From the NCBI RefSeq assembly GCF_030657435.1, contig NZ_JAUTWS010000001.1, forward strand, positions 1 to 64,000: a stretch of DNA of 64,000 nucleotides. The letters are read 5' to 3'. Below are positions 50,542 through 58,520 of this stretch, piece after piece. Source of the stretch: Paracraurococcus lichenis. Lineage in GTDB: Bacteria > Pseudomonadota > Alphaproteobacteria > Acetobacterales > Acetobacteraceae. The notes under the pieces are model-generated. The model was given only the letters and a program-made list of their open reading frames with translations. It was not told the origin of the DNA and ran no database searches. The stretch's first letter is position 1; each line of letters opens with the position of its first letter. The position numbers and the translations under genes are program-made.

Positions 50542-51558
50542 TCAGGTCGCCTCGCAGGCCAGCCTCGCCCCGGCGGCCAGCGCCCGCAGCTTGCCGCGGG
50601 CGACCTCCCGCGCCATGGGCGCCATGCCGCAATTGGTGCAGGGAAAGAGCCGCTCCGCCGGGACGTGGCGCAGCGCCTCGCGGATCGTCGCCGCCACCTG
50701 CTCGGGCGTCTCCACGACGTCGGAGGCGACGTCGATGACGCCCACCATCACGTCCTTGCCCTTGAGCAGGGCCATCAGCTCCATCGGGACGTGGGAATTG
50801 GCGCATTCGAGCGAGACCTGGTCGATCCGGCTGGCGGCGAGCGCGGGGAAGACCTGCTCGTACTGCCGCCACTCCTCGCCGAGCGTCTCCTTCCACTTGA
50901 TGTTGGCCTCGATCCCATAGCCGTAGCAGATGTGCACGGCGGTGGTGCAGGAGAGGCCGGCGATGCAGCGGTGCAGGGCCTCGATGCCCCAGTCCACCGC
51001 CTCCTTCATGTAGACGTTGAAGGCGGGCTCGTCGAACTGGACGATGTCGACGCCATCCGCCTCGAGGCCGCGGGCCTCCTCGTTCAGCAGGTCGGCGAAG
51101 GCCATCGCCATCCTGACGCGGTCGCCGTAATGGCCGTCCGCGATGGTGTCGATGATGGTCATCGGGCCGGGCAGGGTGAATTTCACCTTCCGGTCGGTAT
51201 TGGCCCGCAGCAGCCGCGCTTCCTCGGCATGCACCCGGCTGCGCAGCCGCAGCGGGCCGGTCACGGTCGGCACCATGGCGTCGTAGCGGTTGTTGCGGAT
51301 GCCCATCCGCACCTTCTTCCCGAAGTCGATGCCCTCGACCTGCTCGAGGAAGCCGTGCACGAAGTGCTGGCGGGACTGCTCGCCATCCGTGACGATGTCG
51401 ATCCCAGCGGCCTCCTGCTCCTTCAGCCAGAGCAGCGTCGCGTCGCGCTTGGCCTCGGCCAGCGCCGGGCCTTCGGCGCGCCAGGCCGGCCAGAGCTTGT
51501 CGGTCTCGGCCAGCCAGAAGGGCTTGGGCAGGCTGCCCGCGATGGTGGTGCTGAACAT
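50542..51558 (-). CDS. MetE C-terminal-like (cobalamin-independent) methyltransferase
   Basis: A 338-residue TIM-barrel protein equivalent to the catalytic half of MetE. Zinc ligands are visible as His and Cys in AVHICYGYG (around 211-214), Glu in SLECANSH and Cys310 in CTNCGMAP. The N-terminus FSTTIAGSLPKPFWLAE is the typical barrel start with the GS(L/Y)P motif. The N-terminal half of MetE is missing, so it is not a normal methionine synthase; relatives transfer methyl groups to homocysteine or coenzyme M from other donors. Start at 51558. It is divergent from a Gfo/Idh gene. Confidence 0.85.
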   Translation of the reverse strand: MFSTTIAGSLPKPFWLAETDKLWPAWRAEGPALAEAKRDATLLWLKEQEAAGIDIVTDGEQSRQHFVHGFLEQVEGIDFGKKVRMGIRNNRYDAMVPTVTGPLRLRSRVHAEEARLLRANTDRKVKFTLPGPMTIIDTIADGHYGDRVRMAMAFADLLNEEARGLEADGVDIVQFDEPAFNVYMKEAVDWGIEALHRCIAGLSCTTAVHICYGYGIEANIKWKETLGEEWRQYEQVFPALAASRIDQVSLECANSHVPMELMALLKGKDVMVGVIDVASDVVETPEQVAATIREALRHVPAERLFPCTNCGMAPMAREVARGKLRALAAGARLACEAT

Positions 51559-51695
51559 GGGCCCTCCGGCGCCTCCGTTGCGGGGCGACATCTGTGGCCC
51601 TGGCGGGCCGTCCGGCAAGGCCCCCGCCCGGGGCCGGTTTGAGCCCCGGCCGCCCATCCGCTAGACCCCCCCTTCTCATTCAATGGACAGGCGGC

Positions 51696-52652
51696 ATGGC
51701 ACTCAGGATCGGCGTCCTCGGCACCGGGCATTTCGGGCGGTTCCACGCCCTGAAGCTGGCGGCACGCGGGGCGCTCTCCGGGGTGCATGATGCCGATGCC
51801 ACCCGGGCGGCGAGCGTCGCCGCCGAATGCGGCACCCAGGCGCGGGACGCGGCCGGGCTGATCGCCATGAGCGACGCGGTGATCATCACCGTCCCGACCG
51901 CCTTCCACCACGCCTATGCCATGCAGGCGATCGCGGCCGGCAAGCACCTCTTCGTCGAGAAGCCGCTGGCCGCCACCGTCGCCCAGGCCGAGGGCATCAT
52001 CCGCGGCGCCCGCGACCGCGGCCTGGTGCTGCAGGTCGGGCATATCGAGCGCTACTCGGCGGCCATCCGGACCCTGCGGCAGAGCGGGGCGGAGGAGAAG
52101 GCGATGGCCTTCGAGGCGACCCGCGTCGCCCCCTTCCGGCCGCGGAGCCTCGATGTCTCCGTGGTGCTGGACCTGATGATCCATGACCTCGACCTGGTCC
52201 TGACCCTCGCGCGGTCGCCGCTGGCCGAGGTGCGGGCGGTCGGGCGCCGGGTCATGTCCGACCATCCGGATTTCGCCGTGGCGCATCTGCGCTTCCAGAG
52301 CGGGGCGGTGGCGACGGTCACCGCCAGCCGGATCAGCGTGGGGCTGGAGCGGCGGCTGCGGGTGCTGGGCCCCTTGGGTGAGACGCGGGTGGACTTCCTC
52401 GCCCGCAGCCTGGAGCGGCTGCGGCCCCTGCGCGGGACCAAGGACGGGGCCGAGGCGGTGGCGACCATGCCCGGCTGGGGGATCGAGCGCGCCACCTGGA
52501 CCGAGCATGACAGCCTGGAGGCCGAGCAGGCGGCCTTCATGGCGAGCATCGAGCAGGGCGCGCCGGTGGAGGCGAGCGGCGAGACCGGCCTCGCCGCCCT
52601 CGACGCGGCGCTGCGGGTGGAGCGGGCGATGGCGGGCGGCGGCGCCAACTGA
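51696..52652 (+). CDS. Gfo/Idh/MocA-family oxidoreductase
   Basis: A 318-residue NAD(P)-dependent enzyme. The Rossmann motif GVLGTGHFGRFH lies at 6-17 and the conserved EKP at 88-90 (HLFVEKPLA). HIERYSAA and DLMIHDLDLVL in the second domain supply the catalytic His and Asp. Genes of this type near lpxB are known in some bacteria to make the 3-keto sugar for 3-amino lipid A (GnnA). Here lpxB is 0.9 kb away across a GST gene, so such a role is only possible. Start ATG at 51696. Confidence 0.9.
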   Translation: MALRIGVLGTGHFGRFHALKLAARGALSGVHDADATRAASVAAECGTQARDAAGLIAMSDAVIITVPTAFHHAYAMQAIAAGKHLFVEKPLAATVAQAEGIIRGARDRGLVLQVGHIERYSAAIRTLRQSGAEEKAMAFEATRVAPFRPRSLDVSVVLDLMIHDLDLVLTLARSPLAEVRAVGRRVMSDHPDFAVAHLRFQSGAVATVTASRISVGLERRLRVLGPLGETRVDFLARSLERLRPLRGTKDGAEAVATMPGWGIERATWTEHDSLEAEQAAFMASIEQGAPVEASGETGLAALDAALRVERAMAGGGAN

Positions 52653-52679
52653 CGAGGGGCACCCCGGGCCGGGACCGCC

Positions 52680-52850
52680 TTGTATGTTGGGCGGGCCAAT
52701 TGAGGCCTCCGCGCCCCGCGGCGCCGCGGCCATCGGTTTGTATGTCGGGCGGGCCGATTCAGGCCTGCGCGCCTGCGGCGCTGCGGCCATCGGTTTGTAT
52801 GTCGGGCGGACCGATTCAGGCCTCCGCGCCTGCGGCGCTGCGGCCATCGG
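52680..52850 (+). repeat. Repeat array C: three 57-bp units
   Basis: Exact tandem units lie at 52680-52736, 52737-52793 and 52794-52850, each starting TTTGTATGTCGGGCGGGCC or a close variant, continuing GATTCAGGCCT and ending CGGCCATCGG. The first is more diverged (CCAATTGAGG). Units 2 and 3 differ at only two positions. They belong to the family of arrays A and B, but six bases shorter. CCGAT/ATCGG and GGCC/GGCC can pair within each unit. The array separates the convergent oxidoreductase and GST genes. Confidence 0.9.
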
Positions 52851-52856
52851 TCCGCG

Positions 52857-53498
52857 TCAGGTGAGGAGCAGGTCCATCCCCGGATCGCCCTTCGCCATCG
52901 CCCGGGCATAGGCCGGCCGCGCCGCGATCCGCTGCAGATAGGCCAGGATGTTCGGATAGGGGCCGAGGTCGAGCGGCGCGAAATGGCGCATCGTCGTCAG
53001 CGGGAAGCCCATCATGATGTCGGCGGCGGTGAAATCCTCCCCCGCCAGCCAGGTCGCCGCGCCGAGCCGGGCATCGAGGAAGCGCAATTGCCGGTCCAGC
53101 CGCTCCTCCATCATGGCGCGCACGGGATGCTCGGGCGGCAGTTGCAGCCGCCCGATCAGCATGCGCCGCCCCATGGCCGGCTGCAGCGAGCCGTTGGCGA
53201 AATGCAGCCAGTAGAGGTAGTTCGGGTAGTCCGGATGCTCCGGCGGCAGCGCCAGCCGCCCGCCGCCATGCCGGGCGATGACGTACTCCATGATCGCGCC
53301 GGACTCGGCGATCTGCACCGCGCCATCGGTGATCACCGGCGCCGAGCCGATCGGGTGCAGGGCGCGCAGCTCCGGCGGCGAGAGCATGTTGTCGGCGCGG
53401 CGCGTGTAGTGCTTCAGCTCGTAGGGGATGCCGAGCTCCTCGCAGAGCCAGACGATCCGCTCGGACTGCGACCGGCCGAGATGATGGACGACGAGCAT
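52857..53498 (-). CDS. Glutathione S-transferase family protein
   Basis: A 213-residue cytosolic GST. The thioredoxin-like half has MLVVHHLGRSQSERIVWLCEELG at 1-23, with Ser10 as a likely catalytic residue, GSAPVITDG and the gamma-glutamyl site AESGAIMEYV. The C-terminal helical domain has the N-capping box WLAGEDFTAADIMMGF. Close relatives conjugate electrophiles or isomerise maleylacetoacetate-type compounds; the exact reaction is open. The stop is only seven bases from repeat array C. Confidence 0.9.
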   Translation of the reverse strand: MLVVHHLGRSQSERIVWLCEELGIPYELKHYTRRADNMLSPPELRALHPIGSAPVITDGAVQIAESGAIMEYVIARHGGGRLALPPEHPDYPNYLYWLHFANGSLQPAMGRRMLIGRLQLPPEHPVRAMMEERLDRQLRFLDARLGAATWLAGEDFTAADIMMGFPLTTMRHFAPLDLGPYPNILAYLQRIAARPAYARAMAKGDPGMDLLLT

Positions 53499-53569
53499 CG
53501 GCGCTTCCCCCGAGGTTCACGCCGAGCCTAAGCGAACTGTTCGAGGTTTGCGCCGGGAAATGCGCCAGC

Positions 53570-54739
53570 TCAGGCCGGGACCGCCGCGCGCTCCAGTTCG
53601 GCGAGCACCGCGGCGGCGGCCGCTTCGCTCGGCAGGCCCTCCGGCGGGCGGAGCATGGCCAGCACCTCGGCGAAGCCCGCGCGCTGCGCCGCCGCGACCT
53701 CGGGCCGCGTCAGCAGCCCGACCAGCACAGCCGAGAGCGCCGCGGGCGTGCAGTCCTCCTGGATCCGCTCCGGTACCACCTCGCGCTCCGGCAGCAGGTT
53801 CACCAGGGAGGCGAAGCGGACCGTGATCAGCCGCCGCACGATCGCCGCGGTCACCGGATTCACCTTGTAGGCGACGACATGCGGCACGCCGGCCACCGCC
53901 ATCTCGAGGCTGGAGGTGCCGGACTTGATCAGCCCCGCCCCCCCGTACCGCGCCACGGCGGCATAGGCGTCGTGCTTCTCCGCCGGCGTGCGGACCAGGA
54001 TGGGCGGCACCGGCCAATCCGCGGTGCCGGCCCGCACCGCCGCTTCCACCGGGCCGGCGAGCGGCACCACCGGCCGCAGCCCGGGCACGGCGGCGGCGGT
54101 CAGGCGCAGTGCCTCGCCGAAGATCCTGATCAGCCGCCGCACCTCCGTCCGGCGGCTACCGGGCATGACCAGCACCGGCCGCTCCGCCGGACCGAGCCCA
54201 TGCGCCGCCCGGAAGCGCGCCGCATCGCCAGTATCCGCGCCACCTTCCAGCACCGGGTGGCCGACGAAGCTGACGGGAATGCCGGCGGTCTCGAAGAAGG
54301 GCGCCTCGAAGGGCAGCAGGGCCAGGATGCGGTCCACCCGCCGCGCGATCTTGCGCACCCGCCCCGGCCGCCAGGCCCAGACCTGCGGCGCCACGTAGTG
54401 CACGACGCGCGTCCCCCTGGGCTTCACGCGCTCCGCCAGCCGCAGGGTGAAGCTCGGCGCGTCGATCGTGACCAGCAGGTCGGGCCGGCGCGCCAGGATA
54501 TCCGCCTCCGCCTGGTCCATGCGGCGCGCCAGGCGCCGCAGGTTCGGCAATACCTCGAGCAGGCCCATGAGCGAGAGTTCGCGCACCGGGAAGAGGCTCT
54601 CCAGCCCCTGCTCCGCCATGCGCTCCCCGCCCACGCCGGCGAAGGCCAGGCCTGGCGCCCGCCGCCGCAGCGCCGCCATGAGCCGCGCGCCGAGCACGTC
54701 GCCGCTGGCCTCGCCGGCGAGGAGGTAGACCAGGGTCAT
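53570..54739 (-). CDS. lpxB: Lipid-A-disaccharide synthase
   Basis: A 389-residue glycosyltransferase (GT19) that joins lipid X to UDP-diacylglucosamine to form the lipid A disaccharide at the inner membrane. The start LVYLLAGEASGDVLGARLM is the family signature. FAGVGGERM, SLMGLLEVLPNL, and late LIKSGTSSLEMAVAGVPHVVAYK, which binds UDP, follow. This shows that the organism makes lipopolysaccharide. lpxA, fabZ and lpxD, the usual neighbours, are not seen here. A run of strong hairpins lies upstream. Confidence 0.95.
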   Translation of the reverse strand: MTLVYLLAGEASGDVLGARLMAALRRRAPGLAFAGVGGERMAEQGLESLFPVRELSLMGLLEVLPNLRRLARRMDQAEADILARRPDLLVTIDAPSFTLRLAERVKPRGTRVVHYVAPQVWAWRPGRVRKIARRVDRILALLPFEAPFFETAGIPVSFVGHPVLEGGADTGDAARFRAAHGLGPAERPVLVMPGSRRTEVRRLIRIFGEALRLTAAAVPGLRPVVPLAGPVEAAVRAGTADWPVPPILVRTPAEKHDAYAAVARYGGAGLIKSGTSSLEMAVAGVPHVVAYKVNPVTAAIVRRLITVRFASLVNLLPEREVVPERIQEDCTPAALSAVLVGLLTRPEVAAAQRAGFAEVLAMLRPPEGLPSEAAAAAVLAELERAAVPA

Positions 54740-54950
54740 CGCGCGTCATGCGGGGGCGCTGCCCCATCGAACGCATGCGTTCGATCCCCGCCGGGGGCCG
54801 AGGCGGCCCCCGGACCCCGCCATGGATTCATCGCCGCGGGGAGACCCCCCGCTGGGGGGCCTCCCCGCGGCGATGACTCAAGGGTTCCAAGGGCCCTTAG
54901 GCCTTTGGCAGGGGGTGCAGGGGGACAGCGTCCCCCTGCATGACGCGCGT
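54740..54950. repeat. Cluster of strong hairpins between lpxB and the nitrilase gene
   Basis: A 211-bp gap made mostly of inverted repeats. They are GAACGCATGCGTTC near 54768, GGGGGCC/GGCCCCC near 54793-54811, a long stem at 54828-54876 (TCATCGCCGCGGGGAG with CTCCCCGCGGCGATGA) with an inner CCCCC/GGGGG stem, and TGCAGGGGGA/TCCCCCTGCA at 54916-54940. It separates two genes of the same direction and carries the lpxB promoter region at its left end. Confidence 0.7.
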
Positions 54951-55829
54951 TCACCGGTACACCGCCACGCCCGGCGCGGGCAGTGGCGACCGGGGCCAGT
55001 CGCGGTGGTTCAGGACGGCGCCCTCTTGGCGAACGGTCTCGATGCGGGCGGGGTCGAGCGTGCAGAAGGTCCAGCCGGTCCGGTCCGGCCCGCCCGCGGC
55101 CAGCACGCCGTCCTCCGGGAAGCCGCGATCGACCGGGCCGAAGACCGCCGCTTCGCCGCGGTTCTCGTCCAGCGCCGCCGACCAGGGCGCGGTCCCGACG
55201 GTGGGGGCGAGGGCGAGGAAGCACTGGTTCTCCACCGCCCGCGCCTGGCAGGCGAAGCGCACGCGGTTGAAGCCGTGCAGCGTGTCGGTGCAGGTCGGCA
55301 CCAGGACCAGCCAGGCGCCCGCCTCGACCTGGGCGCGGACATGCTTGGGGAATTCAGCGTCGTAGCAGATCGAGATCCCGATCCGCCCCCAGGGCGTCTC
55401 GAAGACCTGCGGCGGCGCGCCGGGGGAGACGCCCCAGCGCTCCGCCTCGAAGCGTGTCATCAGGCGCTTCTCCTGGAAGGCGAGGCGGCCGTCGGGCGCG
55501 ATCAGCGGCGCGCGGTTCACCACGCGGTCGCCCTCCGCCATGGGCAGGCTGCCCGGCTGCAGCCAGACGCCGTGGCGGCGCGCCGCCGTGCGCATCGTGT
55601 CCAGCACCGCCGGCGCGGCCTGGACCATGGCCCGCAACTCGGCCGCCTCGTCGGCTTCGGTGCCGGCGAGGGCGGGGCCGAGCTCGACGCAGGCATATTC
55701 CGGCATCAGGCAGAGATCGGCCCGGCCGGCCGCTTCGGCCAGCAGGCGGTCAAGCTTGGCCGCATAGCCGGCGAGGCCGCTGGTCCGCTCCACCGGCCAG
55801 GCCAGGGTGCCGAGGCGGAGAGCCGTCAC
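54951..55829 (-). CDS. Carbon-nitrogen (nitrilase-superfamily) hydrolase
   Basis: A 292-residue amidase of the nitrilase superfamily. The catalytic triad is Glu44 (LMPEYA), Lys121 (FQEKRLM) and Cys155 (ISICYDAEFP). It starts with GTG at 55829, and the GTGA overlaps the stop of the upstream acetyltransferase gene, so translation is coupled. Some bacteria carry the two as a single GNAT-nitrilase protein, which supports joint action on an N-acyl or amide substrate. Cytosolic; the substrate is unknown. Confidence 0.92.
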   Translation of the reverse strand: MTALRLGTLAWPVERTSGLAGYAAKLDRLLAEAAGRADLCLMPEYACVELGPALAGTEADEAAELRAMVQAAPAVLDTMRTAARRHGVWLQPGSLPMAEGDRVVNRAPLIAPDGRLAFQEKRLMTRFEAERWGVSPGAPPQVFETPWGRIGISICYDAEFPKHVRAQVEAGAWLVLVPTCTDTLHGFNRVRFACQARAVENQCFLALAPTVGTAPWSAALDENRGEAAVFGPVDRGFPEDGVLAAGGPDRTGWTFCTLDPARIETVRQEGAVLNHRDWPRSPLPAPGVAVYR

Positions 55830-56425
55830 GCCGGGTCCTTCAGCCAGAAGGAGAGGACATGCGTCGTCTCCCGGTCGTCGCCGATCTCCTTCCACTGGAA
55901 GACGCAGGAGAGATCGGGCCGGGGCGCATAGCCGCGCTTCCGCCAGAAACCGTCGAGCGGCACGTAGTCCTTCGGGCGGCGCGGGTCGTTCGGGTTGCGG
56001 ACCACGGCGCAGAAGGCGGTGGCGGGCAGGCCGAGCCCGCGCGCATGCGCCTCGCGCGCCGCGAAGAAGGCGACGCCTGCGCCGCGGCCGCGGTATGGCG
56101 GCAGCAGCACGCTCTCGCCGAGGTAGCAGAAGCGCGCCGGGTCCAAGCCGCGGGCGCGGAAGGCCGCCGCGACCGGCCCGTGCGCGGTGGTCATGGGCTG
56201 GCAGGTGGCCATGCCGACCGGCGTCTCGCCATCGAAGGCGACGACCACCGCGGCCTGCGGGTCGGCGGCATAGGCGGCGATGTAGCGCGCCTCCGCGGCC
56301 GCATCGCCCGCATAGAGGTAGGGCCATTCGGCGAAGACCGTCACGCGCAGCCGCGACAGCGCCGGCAGCGCGGCCTGCAGCGCCGCGCCGGAGAGGGTCT
56401 CCAGCCGGAGGGGAGGGGTGGTCAT
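55826..56425 (-). CDS. GNAT-family N-acetyltransferase
   Basis: A 199-residue acetyl-CoA-dependent acetyltransferase. The CoA-binding motif A is LGESVLLPPYRGRGAGVAFFAAREAHARGLG, with the Q/RxxGxG/A form RGRGAG. It is upstream of, and overlaps, the nitrilase-family gene by four bases. The target amine cannot be predicted. The size and the PATAFCAVVRNPNDPRRPKDYVPLDGFWRKRGY segment are typical of GNATs that accompany nitrilases. Confidence 0.9.
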   Translation of the reverse strand: MTTPPLRLETLSGAALQAALPALSRLRVTVFAEWPYLYAGDAAAEARYIAAYAADPQAAVVVAFDGETPVGMATCQPMTTAHGPVAAAFRARGLDPARFCYLGESVLLPPYRGRGAGVAFFAAREAHARGLGLPATAFCAVVRNPNDPRRPKDYVPLDGFWRKRGYAPRPDLSCVFQWKEIGDDRETTHVLSFWLKDPA

Positions 56426-56485
56426 GGCGCGGAGATAGGCGGGGGCGGGGCCGGGCGCAAACCGCCCGGCCCCGCCCGTCGCATG

Positions 56486-57331
56486 CTACCGCAGCGGAAA
56501 GCCGAGCGCCTGCAGCGCCGCCGCCAGCCGGTCGCGGCCGCGCAGCGCCTTCACCGTGCCGATGCGGGCGATGACCCGCTGCGTCCAGCTATCGGCCGCC
56601 ATCTCGTTCCGCTGGGAGAAGCGGCTCATCTCCGCGTCATAGGCGGCGCGCGCCGCCGGCTCGCCGGCCACGTCGTAGCGGCCGCGATGCAGCACCACGG
56701 ATTGCGGCAGGCGGGGCTTCACCTCGCCCTCCGCGCCGGGCTTGGGCGTCCCGACGCAGAGGCCGAAGACGCCCATGACGCCCGGCGGCAGGCCGAGCGT
56801 CTCGGCCACCCGCACCGGGTCGTTGCGCAGCGCGCCGATATAGACCGTCGAGAGGCCGAGGCTCTCGGCCGCCACCACCGCGTTCTGCGCCGCGAGCGCG
56901 GCATCGATCGCCGCGACGAGGAAGGTCTCGAGATAGGGCAAGCCCTCGAGCGGCCTGCCCTCCTCCCGGCCCAGGCGGTCGTTGCGCGAGACATCGGCGA
57001 GGAAGACGAGGAAGAGCGGGCATTCCAGGATGTGCTTCTGGCCCCCCGCGACCTCGGCCATGACGGCGCGCGCCGCGGGGTCCTCGACGGTCGCCACCGA
57101 CCAGGTCTGCAGGTTGGAGGAGGTCGCCGCCGACTGCGCCGCCGCCACCAGCGTCTCCAGCGTGCCGGGCGGCAGCGGGTCCGGCCGGTAGCCGCGGACC
57201 GAGCGGTGGTCGAGCAGCCCGGCGATGGTCGCGTTCCAGGGCCCGGCCGGCGGCGGCGCCGCGCCGTAGCGCGCCGCGAGCGCCGCCTGCTGGGTGGGGG
57301 TTTCCCGGGGGGAGGTGGTCATGCCGTCCAT
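56486..57331 (-). CDS. NADPH-dependent nitroreductase-family oxidoreductase (NfsA/FRP type)
   Basis: A 281-residue FMN flavoprotein of the nitroreductase superfamily. DHRSVRGYRPDPLP near 40-53 is the N-terminal FMN-binding loop, TSSNLQTWSV at about 70-79 contacts the flavin, and YIGALRNDPVRVAETLGLPPGVMGVFGLCVG follows the NfsA/FRP pattern. The ATG at 57331 has GAGGAG eight bases upstream; MTTSPRE a few codons later is an alternative. It reduces nitroaromatics, quinones or flavins. It could supply reduced flavin to the luciferase-like enzymes, but that is a guess. Confidence 0.9.
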   Translation of the reverse strand: MDGMTTSPRETPTQQAALAARYGAAPPPAGPWNATIAGLLDHRSVRGYRPDPLPPGTLETLVAAAQSAATSSNLQTWSVATVEDPAARAVMAEVAGGQKHILECPLFLVFLADVSRNDRLGREEGRPLEGLPYLETFLVAAIDAALAAQNAVVAAESLGLSTVYIGALRNDPVRVAETLGLPPGVMGVFGLCVGTPKPGAEGEVKPRLPQSVVLHRGRYDVAGEPAARAAYDAEMSRFSQRNEMAADSWTQRVIARIGTVKALRGRDRLAAALQALGFPLR

Positions 57332-57391
57332 CGGTCCGCTCCTCGTTTCGCGCCGAGGCTAGCGGGAACGGGTGCCCTGGCAAGCGCCCGC

Positions 57392-58387
57392 TCAGATCAG
57401 GCCGAGGCGCCGCCCGATCTCCTGGTAGAGCGCGACCTGGGCGCGGATGAAGGCGCGGGTCTCCTCCGGTCGCAGCAGGCGGGGGATGCTGCCGGTGGCG
57501 CGCAACTCGTCCTGCCAGGCGGCATCCTCCCGCAGCGCTGCCAGGGCGGCCTGCCAGGCGCGCATCGGTGCCTCCTCGAGCCCGGGCGGGCCGAAGAGGG
57601 CGCTCCACCCGGTCACGGCGGCAAGCGAGGGCACCTCCGCCTCCCGCGCCGTCGGGATGGTGGGGACCATCCGCAGCCGCTCCTTGGTGCCGATCACCAG
57701 GCCGCGCAGGGTGCCGTCCCTGAGGGCGGGGAGGGCCTCGCTGAGGTTCATGCCGATGAACTGCACCTGGCCGTCCAGCAGTGCCTTCACCGCCTCCCCG
57801 CCGCCGCGGAAGGGCCGGGCGATGGCGGCGTCGATCGGCAGTCCGGCGCCGATGAAGAGGTGCCGGACGCCGAGGTCCAGCAGGGTCGCGGCGCCGGAGG
57901 TGGCGAAGGCCAGCCGCCCCGGCTGTTCCCGCAGCGCGGCCAGCAATTCCGCCAGCCGGTCCCAGGGCGCATCGGCGCGGACGCAGACGACGAAGGGCGT
58001 CTCCTCCAGCAGGCCGAGGATGGTGAAGTCGTCCCAGCCATAGGGCGTGCGCGGATCGGTCGCCGGGAGGATGGCGGAGGAGGCGACGCGCGCCAGCAGC
58101 AGGGTCAGCCCGTCCGGCCGGGCCCGGGCGACGGCCTGGGTGCCGAGCGCGCCGGAGGCGCCCGCCCGGTTCTCCACGCGGAGCTGCGCCGCCGGATTCG
58201 GCAGGTGCCGCGCCGCGTGCTTCGCCAGCAACCGCCCCGCGATGTCCGCCGCGCCGCCGGCGGTGAAGGGCACCACCAGCGAGATGGGGGCGGCGGGGTA
58301 GGGGGTTGCCTCGCCGGCGCGCGCAAGGCCGGCCCCGCCCAGCCAGGGCAGGGTCGCGAGCAGGCAACGACGTGTCGCGCCGCGCAT
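57392..58387 (-). CDS. Bug-type (TctC) tripartite tricarboxylate receptor
   Basis: A 331-residue periplasmic receptor with leader MRGATRRCLLATLPWLGGAG. The mature start ISLVVPFTAGGAADIAGRLLA is the classic Bug ligand loop, followed by VENRAGASGALGTQAVARARPDGLTLL and a late PTIPTAREAEVPSLAAVTGW. It binds a carboxylate or aromatic acid. Like the receptor at 46109-47068 it has no TctA/B permease beside it. A GGGAGAG site precedes the ATG at 58387. Confidence 0.92.
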   Translation of the reverse strand: MRGATRRCLLATLPWLGGAGLARAGEATPYPAAPISLVVPFTAGGAADIAGRLLAKHAARHLPNPAAQLRVENRAGASGALGTQAVARARPDGLTLLLARVASSAILPATDPRTPYGWDDFTILGLLEETPFVVCVRADAPWDRLAELLAALREQPGRLAFATSGAATLLDLGVRHLFIGAGLPIDAAIARPFRGGGEAVKALLDGQVQFIGMNLSEALPALRDGTLRGLVIGTKERLRMVPTIPTAREAEVPSLAAVTGWSALFGPPGLEEAPMRAWQAALAALREDAAWQDELRATGSIPRLLRPEETRAFIRAQVALYQEIGRRLGLI

Positions 58388-58520
58388 GGGTGGCTCTCCC
58401 GGTTCTGCCTCACCCTAGCCGCCTCATCTGGTCCGTTTTGCGGCGGAAGGGAGGCACCGCACTGGCCGGATTCCTGCCCGAAACTTGCTCACCTCTTGTT
58501 ACCGTGCTAGCAACTTCGCG

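Noticed and set aside
51559-51695. Cobalamin or SAM riboswitch upstream of the MetE-like gene
   Set aside because: No conserved riboswitch core or B12-box could be found in the 137-bp divergent gap.
55454-58510. A 1018-codon open frame on the plus strand
   Set aside because: It is antisense to the nitrilase, GNAT, nitroreductase and Bug receptor genes.
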